From Trematomus loennbergii (lineage: Eukaryota > Chordata > Actinopteri > Perciformes > Nototheniidae), in assembly GCA_012861695.1 (NCBI GenBank), contig JAAOOA010001601.1:46670-110669 (forward strand): a DNA stretch of 64,000 bases, written 5' to 3'. This document shows, in pieces, positions 22,839 to 33,344 of the stretch (the first letter of the stretch is position 1; each line of letters starts with the position of its first letter). The position numbers were made by a program, and so were the translations under genes. The notes under the pieces are model-generated. The model saw only the letters and a list, made by a program, of their open reading frames with translations, did no database searches and was not told where the DNA came from.

Positions 22839-25633
22839 CTAACTGCCGTGCCGTTTCTGGAAATGTGGCGGTACGGCTACACAATTTGCAAGAAAGTGCC
22901 AACATGTTCCTTTGTTAACTCTGATCCGGAGTGCATCTGCAGTGCGTTCTACAACTTCCCATGGTCCACTCCATACAGGTTGCAATGAGTTAATCTTGTG
23001 GATTTTTACTTTCACCCAATCACCTGATCCAACAGAAATATTCATCATGGACCTGGCATATGCTTCCGCCTCAATTTTCCTAATATCTAACACTGGTTCT
23101 CCTCTGTATTGTGAGGGGCTACATTGTGGTGGATATTGCTGAGTGGGGCAATCTCTGGCCAAATGTCTACAATCACCACATATGAAGCAGCCATCATCCC
23201 TTCTCCCTCTTGATCGTTGCTTTCCTCTCCATTGTCCCTTTTGTTGTATGGGAGGGTATACCTGTGCTTGCGGCTGTACTTGGGTAAGAGGATATGCAGG
23301 TGTTTGCTGTTGAAAATACTGTGGTGCTTGTGGCTGTACTTGGGTAGGAAGATACACAGGTGTTTGCTGTTGAAGATACTGTGGTGCTTGTGGCTGTACT
23401 TGGGTAGGAAGATACACAGGTGTTTGCTGTTGAAGATTCTGTGGTGCTTGTGGCTGTACTTGGGTAGGAAGATACACAGGTGCTTGCTGTTGCTGGAGTT
23501 GTGTGGGACATTCATTGGACCAATGTGACGTCTGACCACATGTGTAGCAGCCACCATTTTGGAGACTTCTTCCTCTGAAACTTCCTCCTCCGCTTTGTTG
23601 GTTCTGCATTTGATTCTCTGGTTCTTCCCGAGTTTGAACTGTTGGAGGTGTTCGCCCTGCCTTCTCTGCTAGTATGGCCATCTGCTTTGTCGATTTCTTG
23701 TTTTTATTAGCTTCGGCCTCTTTCTCAGCTTCGGCATTTCTCTCAGCTTCTGCATTTTTCTCAGCTTCTGCATCTTTCTCAGCTACTTGTATCTTCAAAA
23801 GTCTTAGTTTTAGTGCTTTCATCACTTCGTCATTTTCCCTCTGTGTTGCCTGGTATGTCATGTCGTGGTGAATGAGATTTTGTTTCCATTCTTCTGGGAG
23901 TTTAGCTTCTAATCCCACCACGGCTTCCAGGCATGCCTGAACTGATCGGGGAAGGGCTTTAATGACCGCGTTCTTCCACAACATTACGACAGCCGGAGAA
24001 ACGTCATGTCGTTCTCCAGTGCAGTCCTCCCACACTCCTTCACATCTCTTCAGGAAGGTATGCATGTCCTCCCCCGGTTCTTTTCTCAGGCTGTTGAGGG
24101 CGTGTAAACTGCGTGTTGTCGGGTAGATGCTACGAATAGCAGCCCAATAGCTCGACCTGATATTGTTGAATGAAGTGTCATCTGGAGAGTTGGTGCATTT
24201 GGCCATGAAATCTACTGCTCTTGCCTCTAGTCTGCCTTCTATCCGTCTAAGCAGTGCCCTCATGTCTCCCAAGCACAGGTGGTCTTGGACAGTGTACTTC
24301 TCCAGATCTTTCACCCACTTCTGACCTCCTTGGGTGAGTGGAGGTAGCTTTGCCACTAATGATTCCATGTCCCTGTGAGCCCATGGTTGGTAGTCAAATC
24401 CTCCTCTCTCAGCCGCTATCAATGGCATGAAGGTATGTGCACTGGTCTTGGTTCTTCCAGCTTTGGGGCATGTCCCAGGGTATTCGTCCCTACTATTGTT
24501 CTCTGAGGGAGATGCAAATCTGCGTCGTTGCTGTGACTGTTCTTGGTAGGGGGAGTGTCTACTGGTTACAAACTGTGTACTGCCGTCGTCATCTTCATCT
24601 TCATCTCCTTTGGAATAATCTTTGTCAGGAGAGTAATTTGTTCGGCGTTTTGTTTGAGATTCTCCCCATTTTTTAGTTATTTGTCGTTTTCTTTCTTCCT
24701 TAATTTCTTGGAATCTTTCATCTGCAGAATGTGTTGGTTCAGGAGAGCAACCAGTTCGGTAATTTTTCTCTTCTTGCTCTTTTTCCCATCTTTTCCTTTC
24801 TTCTTGTCTTTGTCTTTCTTCCATTCTTCTGATGAGTTCTGCTTCCATTCTGATGAGTTCTGCTTCCATTCTTCTGTTGAACTCTTCCTCTCTGATGTGT
24901 TCTGCTTCCATTCTTTTTTGAACTCTTCCTCTCTGATGAGTTCTGCTTCCATTCTTCTTTTGAACTCTTCCTCTCTGATGAGTTCTGCTTCCATTCTTCT
25001 TTTGAACTCTTCCTCTCTGATGAGTTCTGCTTCCATCAGCTGGTTGACCTCATACGCCAATTCTTTCACATTTGGGGCTTGAATTGATGCTTGGTGAGAA
25101 GGGTTGTTCTCTGATATGTTGGGAGGAGGCACTTCGGTCAGGCTTGGATACTGCTTTGGAGTTTGGATAACTGGAGCCTCTTCTGTTATTTCTGCTGTGT
25201 CTTCATTTACTGGCAGATCTGCTGCTTCTACCAAATGTAAGCTTGTTGTCAATCCCTTGCTGGCATATTTTAGATGGAGTATCAGACTTGTAACTCTAGC
25301 TTTTCTTTCTTCAGCTTTGTTCATAGCGCTTTTTTCAGGTCCATACCACGAGGGTCGTCCAGCTTTGATCCATGCCTCTTGCTGTTGTAGGTATTCTCCA
25401 TTCTCATATTCAACTACTGCTTTTCTATGGGCTTTCGTTGGTCCAGGTTTATCATCTGCTGGAATCAATCCTCTCGTTTGCCACTGCTCGAACAGTTTCT
25501 CTATTCTGTTCCATGTCTTCTGTCTATCTTTTGGCACTGTCATAGCATCTGACCTGATGTTTACCCTCTCCTTAATATCTGCAGTTGAGCCTGGCATTGA
25601 GAATGCTCTTAACTTAGTGTCTTTTGGTGACAT
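22839..25633 (-). pseudogene. gag: retroviral gag fused to the end of integrase, pol deleted (endogenous retrovirus)
   Basis: Structural polyprotein remnant. The ATG is at 25633 (MSPKDTKL). Features in order: charged N-terminal region; 14-residue tandem repeats built on MEAELIREEEFKRR (about 24830-25040); capsid-like region of gammaretrovirus/ERV1 character; an AEKNAEAE coiled stretch; two CX2CX4HX4C zinc knuckles (CYTCGQTSHWSNEC and CFICGDCRHLARDC) separated by 20-residue Gln/Pro repeats (23250-23495). The last ~60 residues (GDWVKVKI..PVWSGPWEVV) resemble the C-terminal domain of gammaretroviral integrase. Protease, reverse transcriptase, RNase H and the integrase core are missing. One 1-nt frameshift lies in the tandem repeats near 24915. 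Non-autonomous by sequence. Confidence 0.85.
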
Positions 25634-26893
25634 ATTTCTTAAGTAGTTGGATATAGTTATTAAATGTATCAAAGATGAATCACTAATCTACTGAATAGCA
25701 CCTTCGTTCCTGATCAAAAATATCCTATGTCACCCGAACTTAACTTCAATATCTGGATTCTTTTTTTTTTTTTTTTTTTTTTAATAAAAAATTAATAAAG
25801 TAAATTAGAAATTATGCAAATTTTAAAATCAGAAATTTAAAAAATAAAAAATGTACAGTGTATGGTTTTGACCTTTAAAATATGAAAATTCAAATAAACT
25901 GTGTACAGTGTATTCTGAAGTTTATGAAATTATGCAAATGTCATAACTACAATACTTCAATTCAGAGAAACCACATGTAATCTTTATCTGTGTGTGGTGA
26001 AGAATGTATTGACTGTAACACTTATGTCCGCTAGGGGAGCTGTTTATTTTTAACTCCTTTCAAATGTATCAACTAATACTTCCAGTTCATAAACCTACTT
26101 CCGGTTTATTTACCCAAATAAAGTTCAAATTACTTTCTTTGAAAAGCATGAAAAACAAAAACAACTTAATCTACTCTCAATGTTCATCTACACCATCCCT
26201 GTGTATCCACCATCCCAGTAGTTACCAGTTGTATCACCTAGTAATGCCAACTGGCTAGCTAACTAGCTTAGCATTAACCTCATGTGACTGGGGGAAGGGG
26301 AGGGGAACAATGGGAACATTTGATGCAATTGAAAACCACACTGCTTGAAACACTCCAATACAAACTTCATTTATCTTAGCTCTAAATTCTATAGATGCTG
26401 ACCTTAAAAGCTGATCTTATACCAATCTTGTACACAATCTTTCCGGCTTAGAACATCACACAAAAATATACTTTTCGGCTTAAGAACTCCACACAATATA
26501 CTTTATTAAACGAGACTACGCCGGTTTAACACATCAAACATATAAACTAACATGAACGGACCCAGTCCAGTGCTAAACAGAGCATGGCTCGTACCTCCCC
26601 AGAGATCTTAACACTATTTGGAGCCAGTCCAATGTAAACCAGATAATCTCTAGTGCCTTCCCAAAGGTCTTTAATATTCACATTAATCGGGCGGCGCCGA
26701 AGAAACACTATAAACAAAACCGCACCACCAACGCTTGCACCTAATGTAAGTTATTTAACTATACAGTTTTTTAATTAAACAGGTAACTGTCTCACCTGTG
26801 ATTTCGGCCCAGCCTAAAAATCCTCTATCTGCCGCCTGTTGTGATGCTAGTTAGCTGCAGCTTTCCTCTCTTCCAGTACTCTTCAGTCTCAGA
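25634..26893 (-). other. retroviral 5' leader
   Basis: Non-coding stretch between gag and the primer-binding site, containing a T/A homopolymer (about 25761-25782) and AT-rich sequence. Packaging signals would be expected here, but none can be recognised by eye. Confidence 0.5.
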
Positions 26894-26911
26894 GTCCACC
26901 CAGGGACGCCA
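26894..26911 (-). other. retroviral tRNA primer-binding site
   Basis: Two bases inside the 5' LTR the minus strand reads TGGCGTCCCTGGGTGGAC. The TGG start is complementary to a tRNA CCA end. Which tRNA is used was not determined. Confidence 0.65.
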
Positions 26912-27411
26912 AATGTTAGTTATTCTGAACCCGAGAGCAGGAGAGACTGAAAAGAGTCAAGGCAAGCTTACACAAGTTAACAGCATTTAATTACACAAAA
27001 GATTAGAGATGGGCGAGTCCTGATTCATCCGGATCATTAACCCGGATCCTAGAAATGAGCTGGTCGTGACGAGTCTCCCTCTCCATTAACCCGAGTCCTT
27101 GAGTCCCACACTTGGTGTGACGTACAAATTAAAACTATAAATTGCGTCACTCGCTACTCTCTTTATAACATGTAAAATCACATTACAACGTACCCCAGTC
27201 CATCTGCCTACCCTTTAGCAAGTATACAGGATAGCTGCCTGCCAGAAGTTATCGTTTGGCTCAGGGGAGGGGACGCGGATCAGTGAAACTTCCTGCAGAC
27301 TCGTGGGGACTCAGAGGAGCCGACGGCTCCTAACCGTAATAGCATAGCAGATCCAGCGATCTCGTCATGTGCACGAGCATAGCCCCTCCTCCAGCACCCG
27401 GCTCCCGCGCT

Positions 27412-27740
27412 ATGCACGAGCAGACTCGCAGACTCGCTCGCAGACTCGCAGACTCACTCGCAGATTTGCAGATTCGCAAATCCTGACTCGCTGCAACACA
27501 CAGCGGATCAGACTCGTGCGGACTCGGAGCCGTAACCATATAGCAGCAGATCCAGAGATCCAGCAGACTCGTCGTCATGCACGAGTCCACAGCAGACTCA
27601 GATTCGCAAATCCTGACTCACTGTTCTGCAACACACAGCAGAGCAGACTCGTGCGGACTCAGAGCCGTATATAGCAGCAGATCCAGAGATTCAGCAGACT
27701 CGTCCTCATGCACGAGTCCACAGCAGACTCAGATTTGCCA
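27412..27740 (+). repeat. CAGACTCG-based minisatellite
   Basis: Irregular tandem copies of gcagactcg/gcagattcgcaaatcc, plus a larger ~120-bp period (agccgtaa..cagcagatccagagatccagcagactcgtc) seen twice. It is confined to the hAT-like element. Confidence 0.7.
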
Positions 27741-27825
27741 AATCGCAAAATAACCTTTTTTTTGTGATCAACATTTTTATTAAAGCAAAATACACTGTGT
27801 AGCGGAGGTTAATATAACGTCAGTT

Positions 27826-27905
27826 TAATAGATAGATAGATAGATAGTACTTTATTGATCCCAAATTGGGAAATTGTTGTTACAGCAGCATAAAAGGCAT
27901 TTTAC
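27826..27905 (-). mobile_element. LINE 3' tail fragment with GATA repeat
   Basis: gatagatagatagatagtactttattgatccc is the complement of a common teleost LINE 3' end (ATCAATAAAGTA followed by CTATC repeats). Only the tail is present. Confidence 0.45.
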
Positions 27906-29308
27906 AATAAAACAAAACTACAAAATATACAAGAATAGAAAGAAAAATAAAATAAAATATAAAATATAAAATATACATGTCGAAATAGAAAATATACATG
28001 CAGATATATATATATATATATATACAAATATATATATATATTCAAAATATATGGAATAATAATATGCTCGTGAAATGCATCAACTTTTCGGTTTCACCGA
28101 TAGGATTTCTACGGTCTTGGTGATGCTGACTCATATGACTCAAATGACTCGTATGATCCGGATCTCTTCAATGACTGACTCAGAAGACCCTGAGTCCGTA
28201 AAAGGATCCGGATTTGCCATCTCTACAAAAGATGCGGTGGTTTACAAAAGAAATGCTCGTTGGTGATTTCTCCCTGCAGCTGTTTTGGCCCGCGTCCACG
28301 CTGGGTCAGCTGGGGGCAAAGAGAGGGAGATCCTTCTTGGGTCTCCGGGTAAGACCTGTAGTCTTCTCCCATTGGCCGGCGTCGACGGGGGCGTGTCCAA
28401 TGCAAATCCTGTCGGTTTCTGCTGCTAAATTACATCACTCTGATGTCTGTGGTCATCTAAACATTCCTAATAAACCTCATTCCAGCGTCAATAAATGAGT
28501 GTTAAACTCAGGGTGTTTAGTGTACAACATCACGTTATTTCACCTTCAATTCACGGTTTGAAAACGTAGCATTTCGCCACAAGCTAATGCTAACCGGAAA
28601 TGACGAAATTCACCAGCGGAAAACCGGAAGTCACATGTGAAATCTTCGGTTTTCAGAATAAAACAGATTTAAATGAAATAGTGTATTTCATTCAAATTAC
28701 GCCACATCAACATTGATTTTAATATCTAACAGTACCCATAAGGAGCTGTACAAATACCGCAGTTTTTGCGTGGCTGTGTCTTTAGTTGAAAGCCCAGTGG
28801 CGATCTGCTCATCTCTCATTGAAATAATATGCTACAAAGGGGCGGACTGGCCATCTGTGTGTTGAACTTTCCTGTCGGCTCCCAGACCGTAGGGCAGAAG
28901 CAACAAGCTTCAGGTTCAATAACCCACTTTAGCTTAAATGACTGGAGAGAGGCGAGCTCTTCTTGGGAGGCCGTTGCATTATTTAGCTGTTCTTCTGTTT
29001 CGCAAAATACACCTCTGTTTTTCTGCTGCCTCATTTCACTTCCAGAAAATACACACGCTCGCTCACTCTCGCTCTACCCTCTCTCTCTCTCTTAAAGGGA
29101 CAGCGATCTCATCTCACTCTGCATGACCCTAATATCATAACATGTGTGTTCTGGAGAATCACAAAACGGACGATCGTCCTTATTATTGCCGTTTAAACCA
29201 ATTATTTAATGTGTTTGTTAAATTCGGCATCATGTAAATTGCGCTGACAACAATTTCTTTTTTTAATGGCACTTCATATCAAAAAGGTTGCCGACCCCTG
29301 ATCCAGAG

Positions 29309-30043
29309 GAATACAAAATACAAATATGTGTACAAATATGTATACAAATATTACATTACATTACATGTTACTTGTTAGACGCTTTTATCCAAAGCGACTT
29401 ACATACTCAATACTGTGGGCAATCCCCACAGGAGCAATTTGGGGTGAAGTGTCTCAGGGACACAACGACACGCTCGGGCCGGCTCTGCAAACAATATTGA
29501 ATCTGGACGGATACTTTTTTAAGGAAATCGTTTTATTTTTTATTATAATTATTGTGAAATGTATTATGTTTTCGTCATTATTACAACAAATACACACTTG
29601 CAACTGATAACACTGGCAAAGATTTTATATTTATTATACTATTAAAAAAAAATCATGCTTCAAAGAAAGTGGGGGAACGGCGATCCCCCGCGTCCAACGA
29701 CCACTGCTGCCATCCAAAAAGTGACTTGAGATGGAATCAGAGGACAGTGACACTGCTTGAGTGAAGAAGAGGCAGAAGAAGATGCCTGTGGACAAGTGGA
29801 CAAAGAAAACCAACAACAAGCCATCCCTCATATACTTATGTTCATATAATAACTTGCTTTATATTTTGTTTTTGTCATTGTTAATGTGTAAAGTCAACAT
29901 GTATATTTCTACTTTCTTGTTATTTCCAGTCTTTTTTAATCGTTATTGTACAATGCCATGTCTTTTATGCTGCTGCAACACAACAATGTCCCAAATTGAG
30001 ATCAATAAAGTACTATCTTATCTTATCTCTTATCTGAACCCAA
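29309..30043. other. unit B tail: dispersed teleost repeats and coding-like debris
   Basis: Begins with a dispersed repeat (gacgcttttatccaaagcgactt..cacaggagcaattt) also found in the second unit B. Around 29730-29830 is an acidic coding-like stretch better preserved in the second copy (see 58029-58145). It ends in a LINE-type tail, gagatcaataaagta followed by TCTTA repeats (about 29997-30035). No intact gene. Confidence 0.4.
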
Positions 30044-30190
30044 TGGCCGCCCAGTCAGTGATTATGTGGACATCGAGCCCCAACCAAATAAACACACCAA
30101 GCCCCGTGACAGGTATCGCTGGCTGAACAAATATTTGATCAGTCCCAATACTGATTTCTCTGCTCCAGATATCACAGAGGATGTCATTTC
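30044..30190 (+). other. coding-like fragment of unknown gene (unit B copy 1)
   Basis: One frame reads NGRPVSDYVDIEPQPNKHTK, then PRDRYRWLNKYLISPN and TDFSAPDITEDVISAKL before a stop. The composition is protein-like (balanced charge, aromatic residues), but I do not recognise the family. A second copy is at about 58345-58503. It abuts the segment that also forms the rabggtb tail. Confidence 0.35.
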
Positions 30191-30201
30191 TGCAAAGCTC
30201 T

Positions 30202-30700
30202 AAAGATGCCAAAGCAGGAGATGCTGAACAGGAGACAGTTTCAGCAGATCTAGCATCCTCTCTCATCCTGGTAACAATGCTTTTCTGCTTTTCTGAAATA
30301 CAGAAGAGGATTAGGACCACATGTGGATTTATCTTTTGGACCTGACCAAAACTGATTTTTTCTTTTGAGTAATAAATCAAAAATTCCTACTTAAATCTCA
30401 GATCTCTGAAAACTAATTCTGAAGGTTTCATGAAAATAAATAAAGTATATTTTATTTTACATTTTATTTCTGAGATTTTCTTTAAAAAAATTGAAAATCT
30501 GAATTTCTTTTGTAAAAGAATATTTTTTTTACCAGAATTCTGACTTTCACTAGTAAAGAACATGTTGAGGTCTGACCAAAGTGATTTTTTTCTAACTTTA
30601 ATCTCAGATTTCTGTAATTTCATTAAAAAAAGGAATACAAAAAGATATTTATTCTGAATTCTGAGATTTTCAGAAAAAAAATGTTCTTAAGCAAAATAAC
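30202..30700 (+). other. rabggtb-tail segment and AT-rich repeat (unit B copy 1)
   Basis: Repeats 8972-9118 and the AT-rich TCTGAGATTTTC block without any rabggtb exon in front. It lacks one base (ttcagcagatc versus ttcaggcagatc) relative to the unit A copies. Confidence 0.5.
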
Positions 30701-31081
30701 ACAAAAAAAAGAATTTCTTTGACTTTAAAAGTGTTTAATATTTTAATGCTGCATCTAGATTCATCACCTTGACTTTAAACATTACAACTGTGCACTTTGA
30801 TGACTGACGGTAACCTCATTAGCATCATAATTGATGCTAACTGTGATCAAGTGTTTTTTTACTGTTTTCGTTTTCTCTGTGAACGGTCTGAAGCCAAAGA
30901 TTTCTTTCTATTATTGTCCTTTTTTTATAATTGGAAGTAAAGAAACTCGTAATTCTGGAGCTTTTTTGTTGTTTAAAGTGCAACACAGCAGCTTGACGAA
31001 AGTATATTTTCCGCTCGGCGCCGATTTGTTGTTTTCACCTGTAAAAGGGGGCGGGGCTGTTTGACGCCAGCAGCGACGCAC

Positions 31082-31133
31082 TGACGTCATAGGACAGTGA
31101 CGTCATCTATGCGATGGAAGAACGATGACGTCA
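31082..31133. promoter_or_regulatory. cluster of three perfect CRE sites
   Basis: TGACGTCA occurs at 31082-31089, 31098-31105 and 31126-31133, three palindromic CREB/ATF sites within 52 bases. The spacing is 16 and 28 bp. They lie 155-205 bp upstream of the first good-context ATG (gccATGG, 31288) of the candidate gene at 31288-32357, in single-copy DNA. Confidence 0.6.
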
Positions 31134-31287
31134 TAGGGATCTACTTGCTTCTACTATTAGAACATTTGTGTTCAGTGAGACACTTTTGAAGACAGACACT
31201 GCAGTCGGTCGGTAAAATCCTCCAGAGAGACAAGAATTAATTAATTTGATTCCATATTCAAAACAGACAAATAACCCGTGATAGCCA

Positions 31288-32357
31288 TGGTGTTCCTTTG
31301 TCTTGGTTATGTTGTGGGCACTATGTCACAAAGGGAGTGAAGGATTTTCTGGACCCTCGTCCTCCCACAGCGACCCCGTTCAACCAGCAAAGACCTGAGC
31401 ATCATGAATTAAGAAGAGGAGAAAGCTCAGGAGAGGAGTTGGAGGAGGTTGCTCCAGTTTCCCAGACTTGCTGTTGTCACCGACACAACAACTGGCCTTT
31501 CACACAAGTCTGGAGAAATGCTCCCATTAGCACTTTCCCCCTTGTGTCCAGGGTGGTCAGGGAACACAACAGGTTCATCAAAGTGAGGCTGTCAGGTTGC
31601 TCAGGCTTCCTTGGATGCCTCAGCCACCTCAGACCCCAAATGGAGGTGGACTTCCTCTACTTGAACAGCTGAGAGCTCACATCGCATACATGATTGGAAA
31701 TACATATGTGATAGGAGGAGTTACTCTTTTAGGGATTGCAGTCATTATTCCTTTAGCTCGAAGAAGAATTTCTGGTAGTTTTGCACCGTTGGTAGGATCT
31801 ACAACTGTATACAGAATAGGAGGTGTTAGTCCTAAAGTACCAGACGTTTTTTCATCTATTTATTCCGTGGCATATAGATGGATAGTCGCTGCTGCGCCCA
31901 AGGTACTGAAAGGATTTTCATCTACATGTTCAGGCGCGAGGCGAAGGATAGTTGCTGTTGGTCCTAAGCTGATAGGAGCTGCTTCAGTAACATTTTCAGT
32001 GGCCAAATCAGGGATTGCAGTCGTCTTTCCTTGATACAATTTGTTGGCCTGTGCATTAACCACACATTAGTCTTAGTTATTGGGGCAGCACTGCTGATGG
32101 TTTCCTTCATCATGTACTCGCTCGTTTTTATAAGTCAAGACGTTTTCAACTTCTTAGTGCTCTGTGGACTGTTCTACATGAGAAGGCCTGCTGGATACCG
32201 TGTAGGCATAATGGTGCAAACCCTCAGACATCCAGAGGATCCAAACATTATCATCAGAAGGAATGTGTTCTTTCTTTATTACAATGAGCATGCTCCACGA
32301 TTAACCAGCAAAGAAACGCCTTTTGGGTGTAGATCCTGCTGCAGTGTGGCCCTATGA
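31288..32357 (+). CDS. candidate unrecognised gene with 22-residue repeats and membrane segments
   Basis: Not recognised. Three overlapping open stretches lie in successive frames: up to 31672 (CCHRHNNWPFTQVWRNAPIS), 31531-32034, and 32031-32357. The middle one holds three consecutive 22-residue repeats, each opening with Pro-Lys at 31831, 31897 and 31963 (exactly 66 bp apart), after a hydrophobic segment (GGVTLLGIAVIIPL). The last one has two hydrophobic segments (LVLVIGAALLMVSFIMYSLV; FNFLVLCGLFYM), then a basic tail, and ends at 32357. AATAAA follows at about 32365. CRE sites lie upstream. The frames could be joined by introns or be broken by two indels. No TE homology is visible. The existence of a gene is plausible; its exon structure is unknown. 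Confidence 0.4.
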
Positions 32358-32362
32358 TCATA

Positions 32363-32370
32363 AAATAAAA
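32363..32370 (+). terminator. poly(A) signal of the candidate gene
   Basis: An AATAAA within ataaaataaaa lies about 8 bp after the last stop codon of the 31288-32357 candidate. Confidence 0.4.
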
Positions 32371-33003
32371 AACTGAAAGTGAGCATTATGTTTCTGTCCC
32401 TTTCTTATTCTGTAATTGTATATTTTGTACTTTTAATGCTCAATGCATTCTTTACAAAGGCACGTCATAACTCAAAAAATGAACTGAAAATAGTGAAGGT
32501 ATGCAACATTTTCTGTTGTGAATAAATATGTAACTCACATCTGGTAACCACACACTCATTCAATGTGAAATTACTTTACTGTATCAATTTGTTTTATTTG
32601 TATTATATATTTACATTTGATTGTCTTCTTGCAGATTTATGTTGGAGTTATGAGGATGAAGGATGAACCAAAACGCTTTAAACTAGATTATGGTGCCCAT
32701 GTTTTGTTGTACCCCGATGCGAGGGAGGTTACAAGCAGGTCCGGCCCGAAGAAATTCAAAATGTTTAACTTTTACTATTTTTTTACAATTGTTTTGGGGG
32801 GTGCTAGAGACGGGAGCACGTTGATACGACCTTCCTAGCCGGAGACATGGCCGCATTTTACAATAAACTTCCGTTGGGTCGCTTAAAAACAAATATCGCA
32901 AATCGAATCGCAATCGCAATATTGTCAGAAAAAATCGTGCAGCCCTAGACTGCATTTGACAATTTCTCGAGCTTTCTGCGTTCATAATAACTTCACTTTG
33001 ACT
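32371..33003. other. intergenic, exon-like fragment and transposon end
   Basis: At 32636-32740 a short open stretch after a good acceptor (cttcttgcag) encodes IYVGVMRMKDEPKRFKLDYG and more; it is not assigned. Around 32885-32948 the sequence (aatcgaatcgcaatcgcaat..cgtgcagcccta) matches the end of a common fish hAT family. Nothing else is seen. Confidence 0.35.
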
Positions 33004-33128
33004 GTTGTCTTTTTAGCTCTTTAATGAATAAGAAAAACCCCTGCAATTGTATGTTTTCCAGACCTGAGGTGGTAAACATCTCTTGAAAGTGAATTTACAA
33101 TGCAGTAAAAACTGAAAATCCATACATT
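33004..33128. repeat. diverged copy of the TRIM upstream block
   Basis: About 125 bp matches 4848-4968 (ctctttaatgaataagaaaa..gacctgaggtggt..gcagtaaaaactgaaaatcca) with many substitutions, unlike the near-identical copies elsewhere. It suggests an older duplication of this locus. Confidence 0.55.
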
Positions 33129-33282
33129 TCAGTTTCCCACAAACAGAAACGGGATAATGTAATCCTCTGGGATTAAAATATAATTCAGAATGGCTGCTGA
33201 TGCTGCTAAAGCAATACATAATGAAATGATACAATTAACCTTATCTGTAGAATACATAATCGCTTTGTAACAACACCAAAAC

Positions 33283-33283
33283 A

Positions 33284-33324
<41 letters not shown>

Positions 33325-33344
33325 ACACACACACACACACACAC
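33283..33344 (+). repeat. CA microsatellite
   Basis: An (AC)n run of about 60 bp with two CC interruptions. Confidence 0.9.

Larger units (their letters stand above)
27004..28225. mobile_element. hAT-like non-autonomous element inside the 5' LTR
   Basis: The ends are TAGAGATGG and its complement (CCATCTCTA). The 8-bp duplication caaaagat is exact (26996-27003, 28226-28233), and the other LTR supplies the empty site. Internally it holds a CAGACTCG-type minisatellite (27412-27740), a LINE-type 3' tail starting with GATA repeats (27826-27900) and a TA microsatellite (about 28008-28042). No transposase. Confidence 0.8.
26914..28731 (-). mobile_element. endogenous retrovirus 5' LTR, interrupted by a hAT-like element
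   Basis: TGTTAG to CTAACA ends as in the other LTR. The LTR sequence is 26914-27003 plus 28226-28731; the interval is the later insertion. Flanking sequence supports the 4-bp gtac integration duplication. Confidence 0.88.
17472..29300. mobile_element. hAT element split by an endogenous retrovirus (nested composite)
   Basis: The ends are CAGGGGTCGGCAACC and its complement GGTTGCCGACCCCTG, a classic hAT terminus. The 8-bp duplication atccagag is exact (17464-17471, 29301-29308). The unoccupied site is preserved in the second unit B (56845-56852). The hAT itself is only about 0.8 kb (17472-17730 and 28736-29300); the rest is the retrovirus inserted into it. No transposase frame is recognised. 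Confidence 0.85.

Noticed and set aside
23194..23557. Repetitive frames (SSTANTCVSSYPSTAT...; NSKHLCIFLPKYSHKHH...)
   Set aside because: Alternative frames of the Gln/Pro repeat region of gag.
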